Assembly: GCF_000716715.1 (NCBI RefSeq)
Contig: NZ_JNYJ01000017.1
Span: forward strand, 62,001-126,000
DNA from: Dactylosporangium aurantiacum
GTDB taxonomy: Bacteria > Actinomycetota > Actinomycetes > Mycobacteriales > Micromonosporaceae
Length of the DNA stretch: 64,000 nucleotides
Direction: 5' to 3'
This document shows positions 9,128 to 15,988 of the stretch, one piece after another. The notes below the pieces were generated by a model. The model made no database searches. It saw nothing but the letters and a program-made list of their open reading frames with translations, and had not been told where the DNA came from. Position numbers and translations under genes: made by a program. Position 1 is the stretch's first letter. Every line of letters begins with the position of its first letter.

Positions 9128-9170
9128 GTGGTCCGGAGGGCAGCGGAGGAGCCGCGAACCATGGGCTGAG
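9124..9170 (+). repeat. Degenerate copy of the start-codon repeat
   Basis: The first 47 bp of idi align with the repeat at 54472-54518 and 54561-54607. Both begin (A/G)TGAG(C/T)GG(C/T)CCG and share GAGGAGCCGCGAACCATGGGCT. The copy has several substitutions and one extra base before the conserved block, which shifts its reading frame relative to the other copies. Confidence 0.75.
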
Positions 9171-9699
9171 TTCTCGGGAACAGCAGCTGGTGGAGCTGGT
9201 CGACACGGTCGGCGGCGCGGTGGGCGCGGCCACCGTCGACGAGGCGCACCGCGCGCCCGGGCAGCTGCACCGCGCCTTCTCCGTCATGCTCGTCGACGAC
9301 GACGGCCGGGTGCTGCTGCAGCAGCGCGCGGCGGTGAAGACCAGGTTCGCCCTGCGCTGGGCCAACGCCTGCTGCGGGCACCCCGCCCCGGGCGAGACGG
9401 TCACGGACGCGGCGCGCCGCAGGCTGGCCGAGGAGCTCGGTGTGACGACCGTGCCGTTGCGGGAGGTCGGCGTGTACGTCTACCAGGCCGCCGACCCGGC
9501 CACCGGGCGGGTCGAGTTCGAGTACGACCACGTGCTGGTCGGGTCGTTCACCGGCGCTTTCGCGGTTGACCCGGCCGAGGTGGCCGCGGTCGAGTGGGTC
9601 GCCGCCGACGGTCTCGCGGCGCGGCTGTCGCAGACGCCGGACCGGTACGCGCCCTGGCTGGCCGGGGTCGTCGCGGCCTGGCAGGGCTCCTCGGCATGA
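9124..9699 (+). CDS. idi: Isopentenyl-diphosphate delta-isomerase (type 1)
   Basis: 191-residue Nudix-fold enzyme interconverting IPP and DMAPP. Active-site Cys is in NACCGHP, the Nudix-like helix in RRLAEELG, and catalytic Glu in EFEYDH. The GTG start overlaps the crtI stop (GTGA). The first 16 codons come from a diverged copy of a repeat also found at 54.5 kb, so the extreme N-terminus (MSGPEGSGGAANHG) is not family sequence. It supplies isoprenoid precursor for the carotenoid genes and overlaps merR by ATGA. Confidence 0.93.
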   Translation: MSGPEGSGGAANHGLSSREQQLVELVDTVGGAVGAATVDEAHRAPGQLHRAFSVMLVDDDGRVLLQQRAAVKTRFALRWANACCGHPAPGETVTDAARRRLAEELGVTTVPLREVGVYVYQAADPATGRVEFEYDHVLVGSFTGAFAVDPAEVAAVEWVAADGLAARLSQTPDRYAPWLAGVVAAWQGSSA

Positions 9700-10610
9700 C
9701 GGCCGCGGCGGCGTACTCGGCGGGCGCGGTGGCCCGGCGGCTCGGCGTCGCCGTCACCACCCTGCGGACCTGGCACCAGCGCTACGGGATGGGCCCGTCG
9801 CTGCACGAGCCGGGGCACCACCGCCGGTACACCGAACAGGACATCGAACGCCTCGAGGTGATGCAGCGGCTGATCGTCGAGGGTGTCGCGCCGAGTGAGG
9901 CCGCCCGCTGGGCGCTGCAGGACGCCCGCGTGCCGGGACTCTTCGGTCCCGCCTCCTCCGCGGTCGCGCCCGCGCCGGCGCCGTTCTCCTCGTCCAGCCC
10001 GGACCTGGTCGCGGCGGCGCGCGGGCTGCACCGGGCCGCGGTGCGCCTCGACGCGCCCGCCGTCCGGCAGCGGGTCGCCGCCGCCGTGCACGACCTCGGC
10101 GTCGTCGTCGCCTGGGACAACGTGCTGCGACCGGTGCTGAGCGCCATCGGCCAGCGGCACGCGGCCACCGGCGGCCTCGTGGAGGTCGAGCACCTGCTGT
10201 CCGGCTGCGTCTCAGCCGTCTTCGGCGCGGTGCCCCGTCCGGAGCCGACCCTGCCCGCCCAGATCCTGCTCGCCTGCGCCGACGAGGAGCAGCACAGCCT
10301 GCCCCTGGAGGCGGTGGGCGCGGCGCTGGCCGCCTCCGGGGTCCCGACCCGCATGCTCGGCGCCCGGGTGCCGCCGTCGGCGCTGGCCGGCGCCGTGCGC
10401 CGGACCGGCCCCCTCGCGGTGCTCGTGTGGTCGCAGCTGCGGACCACCGGCGACCCGGGGCAGCTGGAGCCGATCCTCACGATGCCGCGCCGGCCGCTGG
10501 TCGTCGCCGCCGCCGGACCGGGCTGGGACGTCGCCGGTCTGCCCCCCGGGGTGTCGACGCCCGCGAACCTGACCGAGGCGCTGGTCATGCTGACCGCGGC
10601 CCTCGCCTGA
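9696..10610 (+). CDS. MerR-family regulator with CarH/LitR-like B12-binding domain
   Basis: 304-residue regulator. MerR helix-turn-helix at residues 7-75 (AGAVARRLGV..LRTWHQRYGM). The C-terminal half resembles the adenosylcobalamin domain of the light sensors CarH/LitR. The four-helix cap has IGQRHAATGGLVEVEH, matching the W-x9-EH motif except that Trp is replaced by His. The Rossmann part has ADEEQHSLP, keeping the cobalamin-ligating His of E-x-H but with Pro where Gly is usual. Co-transcribed with crtI-idi (ATGA overlap) beside crtB-phr, so a light-dependent repressor of this block is likely. Whether it still binds B12 is open. Confidence 0.8.
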   Translation: MTAAAAYSAGAVARRLGVAVTTLRTWHQRYGMGPSLHEPGHHRRYTEQDIERLEVMQRLIVEGVAPSEAARWALQDARVPGLFGPASSAVAPAPAPFSSSSPDLVAAARGLHRAAVRLDAPAVRQRVAAAVHDLGVVVAWDNVLRPVLSAIGQRHAATGGLVEVEHLLSGCVSAVFGAVPRPEPTLPAQILLACADEEQHSLPLEAVGAALAASGVPTRMLGARVPPSALAGAVRRTGPLAVLVWSQLRTTGDPGQLEPILTMPRRPLVVAAAGPGWDVAGLPPGVSTPANLTEALVMLTAALA

Positions 10611-10758
10611 GAGAAATGCTGCCTCCTTCTGCGTAAAAGTCCCTTGTCGAGGTACTCCCGGCTTCGTGCCATGGGCTGAACGCCGGAGGGTTACCGGGGC
10701 GTCTGGTGATTAGCGTGTGCCTTCGCACGCCGCACCCCTTCGATCACCGGAGCCCACG

Positions 10759-11640
10759 ATGACCCGCACCCGACTCGCCCTAGGAGCGCTGATCAGCGCC
10801 GCCGCACTGGCCCTCGCCGGCTGCGGCGTCAGTGAAGCGCCCACGGCGTCGTGGCACGGGGCTGCGGCACAGTCCGGCCTCGCCGACGGCGGCCAGGGCG
10901 GCGGCGCCCAGGCCCACCCGATCAGCGACTCCACCGCGCAGGCCGGCAAGCCCAGCGCCTCCGCATCGGCCGCCCCGTCCGCGTCGGCCTCCGCCGCCGC
11001 GTCGCCGTCGGCCTCGGCGCCCGCCTCAGCCTCGTCCGACGGCATCATGCGGCAGACCGGCGGCGCGCAGGTCGCTCTCACCTTCGACGACGGCCCGAGC
11101 GCCGACACCCCGAAGCTGCTCGCCATGCTGCGCCAGCAGAACATCAAGGCCACGTTCTGCGTGGTCGGCGTCGCCGTGCAGGAGTTCCCCCAGTACGTGC
11201 AGGAGATCGTCAAGGACGGTCACACCCTGTGCAACCACACCTGGAAGCACGACGAGAAGCTCGGCAAGAAGTCCGCCGACACCATCCGCGCCGACCTCCA
11301 GCGCACCAACGACGAGATCCGCAAGGCCGTCCCCGACGCGCAGATCAAGTACTTCCGCCACCCCGGCGGCAACTTCACCCCCACCGCCGTGCAGGTCGCC
11401 CGCGAGCTGGGCATGATCTCCCTGGGCTGGACCGTCGACCCGTCGGACTGGAACACCCAGAAGTGGAAGGGCGACCAGATGACCCAGCACATCATCGCCA
11501 CCGTCCGGAACAACACCAGGCCCGGCGGCGTCATCCTGTCCCACGACGGCGGCGGCGACCGCAGCGCCACCCTCGCCGCCTACAAGACCCTCCTGCCCGA
11601 GCTCAAGCAGAAGTACACCCTGATCGCACTGCCCAACTGA
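10759..11640 (+). CDS. Polysaccharide deacetylase lipoprotein (NodB domain)
   Basis: 293-residue secreted carbohydrate esterase family 4 enzyme. Lipoprotein signal with lipobox LAGC (Cys about 22), then an Ala/Ser-rich low-complexity linker (residues 55-95) and a NodB fold. Motif 1 is TFDDGPS with the metal Asp, motif 2 NHTWKH (H-x3-H metal site), and motif 3 RHPGG, where RPPYG is commoner. It should remove N-acetyl groups from peptidoglycan or chitin-like polymers outside the membrane. A TAGCGT -10 element about 45 bp upstream suggests its own promoter. Confidence 0.9.
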   Translation: MTRTRLALGALISAAALALAGCGVSEAPTASWHGAAAQSGLADGGQGGGAQAHPISDSTAQAGKPSASASAAPSASASAAASPSASAPASASSDGIMRQTGGAQVALTFDDGPSADTPKLLAMLRQQNIKATFCVVGVAVQEFPQYVQEIVKDGHTLCNHTWKHDEKLGKKSADTIRADLQRTNDEIRKAVPDAQIKYFRHPGGNFTPTAVQVARELGMISLGWTVDPSDWNTQKWKGDQMTQHIIATVRNNTRPGGVILSHDGGGDRSATLAAYKTLLPELKQKYTLIALPN

Positions 11641-11670
11641 GGGCCCCGTCAGACCACGACGGATACCCAT

Positions 11671-11700
11671 TTGGCGATCGCGGAAGGGGTCACGTATGCT
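11671..11700 (+). promoter_or_regulatory. Putative promoter of the tRNA cluster
   Basis: TTGGCG (11671-11676) and TATGCT (11695-11700) are separated by 18 bp, about 70 bp upstream of tRNA-Glu. This is the best sigma-70-like match before the cluster. Confidence 0.5.
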
Positions 11701-11772
11701 CTGAAAGCCTCCGGCGGGGCCGGATGGGAGCAACACCGCACAAGTCGTAGAGTATGCGATGATTGCGGGGCC

Positions 11773-11845
11773 GCCCTCATCGTCTAGCGGCCCAGGACGC
11801 CGCCCTTTCAAGGCGGTAGCACGGGTTCGAATCCCGTTGGGGGCA
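11773..11845 (+). tRNA. tRNA-Glu (anticodon TTC)
   Basis: 73-nt cloverleaf. The acceptor GCCCTCA pairs with TGGGGGC, the anticodon loop is CTTTCAA between a five-bp stem, and the T loop is GGTTCGAATCC. CCA is not encoded. Confidence 0.95.
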
Positions 11846-11876
11846 CGACCGGGTTCGCCCGGAGCAGTTTGAGCAA

Positions 11877-11950
11877 GGTCCTGTGGAGCAGTTGGAGTGC
11901 TCGCCGCCCTGTCAAGGCGGAGGTCGCGGGTTCAAGTCCCGTCAGGACCG
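11877..11950 (+). tRNA. tRNA-Asp (anticodon GTC)
   Basis: 74 nt including discriminator G. The acceptor GGTCCTG pairs with CAGGACC, the anticodon loop CTGTCAA has stem GCCGCC/GGCGG, and the T arm is CGGGTTCAAGTCCCG. Confidence 0.95.
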
Positions 11951-11963
11951 CAAGGCCCATCTT

Positions 11964-12037
11964 GGGCAGGTAGCTCAGTCGGTACGAGCGTCCGCCTGAA
12001 AAGCGGAAGGTCGGCGGTTCGACCCCGCCCCTGCCCA
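11964..12037 (+). tRNA. tRNA-Phe (anticodon GAA)
   Basis: 74 nt. The acceptor GGGCAGG pairs with CCTGCCC, the anticodon loop is CTGAAAA, and the T arm is GGCGG-TTCGACC-CCGCC. The 3' half from the anticodon loop onward, with the terminator, is duplicated 1.4 kb downstream. Confidence 0.95.
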
Positions 12038-12098
12038 CAAAGCTCTTCGCCGGGCTTTACAGACCCCGACCAGCGGAAACGCCGGTCGGGGTCTTTGT
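11995..12098 (+). repeat. Proximal 104-bp att-like direct repeat (tRNA-Phe 3' half plus terminator)
   Basis: Runs from CCTGAAAAGCGG in the tRNA-Phe anticodon arm to the terminator tail. It matches 13387-13490 over the same length with three mismatches (one in the T stem, two in the terminator loop region). This is the layout of an attachment site used by a tRNA-integrating element. Confidence 0.85.
12061..12098 (+). terminator. Terminator of the tRNA cluster
   Basis: AGACCCCGACC pairs with GGTCGGGGTCT around an AGCGGAAACGCC loop and is followed by TTGTTTGT. Confidence 0.85.
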
Positions 12099-12119
12099 TT
12101 GTCGGGTCGACCACAAAGA

Positions 12120-12545
12120 TCAAAATGTAGCAACAGCGGCTATCTTGACGGCGGACGGTCGGCAGGCGCTTGCTGCCGACGTCCACACGCAGCAGGATCG
12201 GCTGGTGACTGAGGCGCCTGACATCGAGACCGCGTGACGGTATCTGCTCGAACGGACGCCAGGCACCAGGCAAGGCGATGAGTTGATCGTTCGGGCGGCA
12301 TCTGCCCAGCCGCGGCTGCGTGCGCTCTACCCGTTTCCGACACATGGCACGCTGAAGTTCCTCTCCGACGGCCCTCCTGGGGTCCGGACAGCGACCAACT
12401 GCCGTTTCTCGTCTGTGGACTCGAGACCTATCAGGTCTATGCGTCGGGCTATGCCACGCTGCTCGGGGAGACGACAAGCCCCGAGCAGGCGGCCGCCTTG
12501 CTGGCTGCCCATCTCCCACCACCTGACGATTCAAGCAGTTGAGGT
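12120..12545 (+). pseudogene. Remnant of a DUF6193-like gene
   Basis: Two adjacent frames together spell one protein. LRALYPFPTHGTLKFLSDGP (12313-12372) is in one frame; after about 12375 the sense continues one frame over as DQLPFLVCGLETYQVYASGY, then a TTSPEQAAALLAAHLPP tail and a stop at 12540. The YPF-THG-L-F block and the final EEA..LLAAHLPP helix recall DUF6193 (natural-product-associated) proteins from memory of the family. The N-terminus is missing and stops interrupt the upstream part. A decayed passenger of the inserted segment. Confidence 0.55.
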
Positions 12546-12578
12546 GGTAACCGCCACGGGTCGCCAGGGCGCTAGTCG

Positions 12579-12597
12579 GTATAGTTTTCGCTATACT
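12579..12597 (+). promoter_or_regulatory. Operator/promoter of the toxin-antitoxin operon
   Basis: Perfect inverted repeat GTATAG-TTTTCG-CTATAC (12579-12596) overlapping a TATACT -10 box (12592-12597). The toxin GTG starts 6 nt later, so the message is probably leaderless. Binding of the antitoxin HTH here would autorepress, as usual for such operons. Confidence 0.7.
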
Positions 12598-12603
12598 TTC
12601 TCC

Positions 12604-12969
12604 GTGGCCACATCGGAGTGGGGTATCTACGTCGTCAACGAGGTCCGCACCTGGATCTTCTCTCTGGAACCGGCAGCCAAAGCGCGGGTTGTCCAGGCGA
12701 TCGACGCACTCGCCGAAAGTGGACCGGGCCTCGGTCGGCCCCTCGTCGACACCATCACCCACTCGTCGCTGGCGAACCTCAAAGAGCTACGACCGGGCAC
12801 CATGCGAATCCTCTTCGTCTTCGATCCTTGGCGATCCAGCATCCTGCTCGTCGCCGGCGACAAGGCAGCGCAATGGGAAGGCTGGTATCGAGAGGCGATA
12901 CCGCTGGCGGAGCAGCGTTACGAGATCTACTTGAAAGAACGGGCACAGGAAGAGGGGGGCCAGCAATGA
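12604..12969 (+). CDS. higB: RelE/HigB-like toxin (Gp49-like)
   Basis: 121-residue protein of the RelE/ParE-HigB superfamily, presumed ribosome-dependent mRNA interferase. It shows the Gp49-like pattern WIFSLEP..AKARVVQAIDAL..GPGLGRPLVDTI..S.LANLKELRPGTMRILFVFDP and a C-terminal YEIYLKER helix. The toxin gene comes first and overlaps the antitoxin by ATGA, the HigBA order. It lies in the tRNA-Phe-bounded insertion, consistent with an addiction module that stabilised the element. Confidence 0.85.
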   Translation: MATSEWGIYVVNEVRTWIFSLEPAAKARVVQAIDALAESGPGLGRPLVDTITHSSLANLKELRPGTMRILFVFDPWRSSILLVAGDKAAQWEGWYREAIPLAEQRYEIYLKERAQEEGGQQ

Positions 12970-13283
12970 GCAGCTACGTGCGCTGGAGCGACATCCGAGG
13001 CGAACTCGTGGAGCAGGCGGGCGGCGAGGAAGCTGTCGCGGCCGGAAAGCAGGAGTTGCTGGCCGAGGTCACCGGTCACCGCCTCGCCGAAGCGCGCCGC
13101 GGTCGTGGCCTCACTCAGCAGCAGGTCGCCGACCGCATGGGAGTCACCAAAGGCCGGGTCTCCCAGATCGAGCAAGGCAAGGTCTCGGGTCAAGAGGTTC
13201 TCGCCCGCTACGCCGTTGCTCTGGGTGGTCGCCTCCACCAGGCCATCTACTTCGACGACGGAGACATCACCGCCATTGCCTGA
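12966..13283 (+). CDS. higA: XRE-family antitoxin (HigA-like)
   Basis: 105-residue protein with a Cro/C1-type HTH in the C-terminal half (RLAEARRGRGLTQQQVADRM, then VTKGRVSQIEQGKVSG). The N-terminal 45 residues presumably neutralise the toxin. The start overlaps the toxin stop (ATGA). Expected to bind HigB and the palindrome at 12579-12596. Confidence 0.85.
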   Translation: MSSYVRWSDIRGELVEQAGGEEAVAAGKQELLAEVTGHRLAEARRGRGLTQQQVADRMGVTKGRVSQIEQGKVSGQEVLARYAVALGGRLHQAIYFDDGDITAIA

Positions 13284-13386
13284 TCGCAGAGTCGTGTAGC
13301 AACGGCGGCGAACATGTCCGGGTTGCTGGAGATAGCGCGACACGCGTTGGCTTGGCGTTCGAGTCTTCCATGCAGAGCCGCCGACA

Positions 13387-13490
13387 CCTGAAAAGCGGAA
13401 GGTCTGCGGTTCGACCCCGCCCCTGCCCACAAAGCTCTTCGCCGGGCTTTACAGACCCCGACCAGCGGAAATGCAGGTCGGGGTCTTTGT
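13387..13490 (+). repeat. Distal 104-bp att-like direct repeat (partial tRNA-Phe plus terminator)
   Basis: Second copy of the tRNA-Phe 3' half and its terminator. A G-to-T change weakens the T stem and there is no 5' half, so it is not a functional tRNA. It marks the far end of the 1.39-kb insertion. The terminator hairpin (13453-13486) is intact. Confidence 0.85.
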
Positions 13491-13568
13491 ATCTCACCGC
13501 CTGTCCGAAGATCGTTATGTGGCAGTGGCAGGTCGCCAGGCAGCGGACGGTCATGCCCTGACCCTTGA

Positions 13569-13592
13569 CTGATCGTGAACCCACGCGATCAG
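13569..13592. promoter_or_regulatory. Inverted repeat upstream of the Uma2 gene
   Basis: CTGATCG (13569-13575) and CGATCAG (13586-13592) form a 7-bp inverted repeat about 65 bp before the Uma2 start. A possible operator; no regulator is identified. Confidence 0.3.
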
Positions 13593-13655
13593 GCCGCCGG
13601 CCGACGTACCACGCGTGGGACACTGGCGGGGCAGCTACCGGGAGGTGAAACCAGC

Positions 13656-14213
13656 GTGAGCATCGCCGCACTCGACCAGCACCACGGGCCGTGGACCGAA
13701 GATGACTACTTCGCGCTCGGTGAGACGACAAATCGCTTCGAACTGATCGATGGGAGCTTGTTGATGAGCCCGGCGCCCACCCCGCGCCACCAGCACCTCT
13801 CCCGGCGTTTGGCCAACGCGCTGGAGCCCGGGGCGTCGGCGGTTGACCTATGGACGTTCGAGGCGGTGAACCTGCGACTTCAGACCGACCGGATCGTGAT
13901 TCCGGATCTGGCGGTCACCGACACCGACGAGCCGACCACGTTCGAGGCGTCAGACGTGACCCTGGTCGGCGAGGTGGTCTCCCCCAAAAACGCCGCCGCC
14001 GACCGGCTGGTGAAGATGCATCTCTACGCCGCTGCCCGGATCGGTTGGTACCTCCTGGCCGAACGCGACGAGGAAGTCCAGGTCACACTCCGACTGCTGC
14101 GGCTCGACGGCGGCCACTACGTCGAACACGCGGTCGCCAAGCACGGCGAGGTCCTCTCGTCCGATGTGCCGTTCGCCATTGAGATCGACACCCGGGACCT
14201 GATGCGCCGCTGA
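13656..14213 (+). CDS. Uma2-family (DUF820) putative restriction-endonuclease-fold protein
   Basis: 185-residue protein with the PD-(D/E)XK nuclease-like core of the Uma2 family: [10 protein letters not shown], then [15 protein letters not shown] and K-x4[13 protein letters not shown]. The GTG at 13656 is preceded by GGGAGGTG and removes a non-family N-terminal extension. Uma2 proteins are abundant in actinobacteria and cyanobacteria with no settled role. It sits just beyond the distal att-like repeat, with its own regulatory region. Confidence 0.85.
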   Translation: MSIAALDQHHGPWTEDDYFALGETTNRFELIDGSLLMSPAPTPRHQHLSRRLANALEPGASAVDLWTFEAVNLRLQTDRIVIPDLAVTDTDEPTTFEASDVTLVGEVVSPKNAAADRLVKMHLYAAARIGWYLLAERDEEVQVTLRLLRLDGGHYVEHAVAKHGEVLSSDVPFAIEIDTRDLMRR

Positions 14214-14335
14214 GCGTGACGGCAGATTCACACGGGACCCCGGGCGGCAGGGCGCGGCAGACGAGCGCGGCGCCAGCCGAGTTGAGCCGAGACCTGGACC
14301 CGAACCTCCGCGCCGTCCTAACGGCGGGGTCTGCG

Positions 14336-15373
14336 CTACCTCGCCACGTCAGGCTGATCCGGCACCGCCCGGCGCGGGCGGGCCCCGAGTGCCAGCACGA
14401 CGACGACCGCTGCGAGGGGCAGCCCAGCGGCGGCAAATGGGCTCAGGTCGAGATCGTAGACGTAGCCGTTGTACGCGGCCGGGCTCGGCTGCACGGTGCT
14501 GTGCGCCAGCCCGGAGACGGCTCGCCAGGCGAGGTAGTAGACGCCGATCGACGGTAGCGCGAGCAGCAGCCAGGCCACGCCCGCCAGGTTGCCGATCGCG
14601 GCCCGCTGCCAAGGCGGAATCCGGCGCAGCCGGTACCCGAGCCGGGCCACGAGCAGCCAGCCGCCGACCAGGCCGAGCGCCGCGCCGAGCAGTGTCAGCG
14701 GCAGGACCGGTGCGGGCTCGGCGGGCACGACGAGCAGCGTGAGCTCGTCGCCGCCGTCCCGCGACGCCACGACGGAGACGTCGATCAGGATCCCGGCACG
14801 CTCCGCGAACAGATCCGTCGTCCCAGCGGTGCGGGTCGTGTCGCCTCTCGCGTCCAGGTAGGTGACCTCAGTCGTCCCGGTTACCGCCGGGTGGACCCGC
14901 CAGCCCGCCGCCTCGAGCCGGGCCGCGCTCTGCTCGGCCGACCACGGGACGTTCGCCGCCACCAGTCCGGTCATGATCTGGTACCGCAGTCCGTATGCCT
15001 CCGGCTGCCGCGACACGTCGATCCGGGTGGGCCTGCCCGCTGGCAGCCCGGCGATCTCGACGACGGCCGCGTCGGCGGGCGGCGCCGGCCGCGTGACCCA
15101 GCCGACCGCCGACCCGGCGGCGGCGCCGAGCGCCCCGGCGGTGAGCGCGGTCAACACCGCGGCGAGCATCATGAGCCGCCCGACCGGCAGCCGGAACCGC
15201 TGCCGCAGCCCGCCCAGCAGCAGGTCCCGGACCTCCCCGGCGGTCGGCCGCTCCTTCCCGGGCCCGGCGGCATCCATGAGCGTGGTGACAATCTCGGTCC
15301 CGTACTCGCGGCGGTAGGCGCCCGGATAGGCCAGCATCAGCCGCCCGTACCGGCGGCGCAGCGCGTGGCTCAT
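14336..15373 (-). CDS. Membrane protein paired with a PadR regulator
   Basis: 345 residues. The cytoplasmic N-terminal helix bundle (RRRYGRLMLAYPGAYRREYG) is typical of proteins encoded after PadR genes. A TM segment follows at about 65-90, then a roughly 110-residue extracytoplasmic domain, then three to four further TM helices to the C-terminus. ATGA overlap with padR. Function unknown; such pairs often sense envelope or antibiotic stress (inference). Confidence 0.8.
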   Translation of the reverse strand: MSHALRRRYGRLMLAYPGAYRREYGTEIVTTLMDAAGPGKERPTAGEVRDLLLGGLRQRFRLPVGRLMMLAAVLTALTAGALGAAAGSAVGWVTRPAPPADAAVVEIAGLPAGRPTRIDVSRQPEAYGLRYQIMTGLVAANVPWSAEQSAARLEAAGWRVHPAVTGTTEVTYLDARGDTTRTAGTTDLFAERAGILIDVSVVASRDGGDELTLLVVPAEPAPVLPLTLLGAALGLVGGWLLVARLGYRLRRIPPWQRAAIGNLAGVAWLLLALPSIGVYYLAWRAVSGLAHSTVQPSPAAYNGYVYDLDLSPFAAAGLPLAAVVVVLALGARPRRAVPDQPDVAR

Positions 15374-15708
15374 GCGGTCGCCGCGCTGGGGTAGCCCCGC
15401 CGCCGTAGCCGCGTGACCGCGGCGGAGGCGTGCCGCCGCAGGCGCTCCGCCTCGGCGGCGAGTGCGGCGGCGCCGTCGTCCGTCAGCCGGTAGTACCGGC
15501 GCAGCCGCCCGTCCACGGCCTCCTCCCGGTCGACGGCAATGAGCCCCTGCTCGGCGAGCCGGTCGAGCGCCCCGTAGAGCGTCCCCGCCCCGAGCGCTAC
15601 CTCTCCGTGGGACAGCTCGCCGACCTCCTGCATGAGCCCGTAGCCGTGTAACGCCCCGGGCGCGAGGGCGGTCAGGATGAGGAACGTGGGTTCCCGCATG
15701 GCAGCCAT
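15370..15708 (-). CDS. PadR-family transcriptional regulator
   Basis: 112-residue winged-helix protein (FLILTALAPGALHGYGLMQEV..LGAGTLYGALDRLAEQGLIAV..RRYYRLTDDG). The start at 15708 leaves AAGG at a good distance; a Met further upstream would lie inside the operator palindrome, and Met 15699 is an alternative. It probably represses itself and the overlapping membrane protein gene. Confidence 0.9.
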   Translation of the reverse strand: MAAMREPTFLILTALAPGALHGYGLMQEVGELSHGEVALGAGTLYGALDRLAEQGLIAVDREEAVDGRLRRYYRLTDDGAAALAAEAERLRRHASAAVTRLRRRGYPSAATA

Positions 15709-15715
15709 GTCGTTG

Positions 15716-15753
15716 ACCTTACGGTTACCGATGCATATCGGCAACCGTAAGGT
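15716..15753. promoter_or_regulatory. 38-bp palindromic PadR operator
   Basis: ACCTTACGGTT (15716-15726) is the exact inverse of AACCGTAAGGT (15743-15753). Nested inside is CCGAT-GCAT-ATCGG (15728-15741). It abuts the padR start and fits autoregulation. Confidence 0.75.
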
Positions 15754-15794
15754 CTTGCCGGTGGAGGGCTGGACCGTGGGGTCGCGGCGCTTCC

Positions 15795-15847
15795 GTTCGG
15801 GTTCGGGTTCGGGTTCGGGTTCGGGTTCGGGTTCGGGTTCGGGTTCG
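15795..15847. repeat. GTTCGG hexanucleotide tandem repeat
   Basis: Eight perfect GTTCGG units plus five further bases, between padR and the next rightward gene. Not inside a supported CDS. Confidence 0.9.
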
Positions 15848-15988
15848 TCAAGATCGTTATGTTGCGGTAGGCGCTCATCCAGCTTCCGGACCGGTCTGCC
15901 GCTTCTCGCCAGGGACCGTCGTCACGGTTCGCGACGGGGACGTCACGGAGGCCGGGAAGTGTCGGACCCTCGTCGTAGCGTGCCGGGC

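Noticed and set aside
12283..12969. Single long ORF containing the DUF6193-like piece and the toxin
   Set aside because: The toxin has its own promoter, operator and GTG; the upstream in-frame part loses homology after about 12375, showing a frameshift.
13387..13460. Second tRNA-Phe gene
   Set aside because: Only the 3' half from the anticodon loop is present and the T stem is mutated; it is an att-like repeat, not a tRNA.
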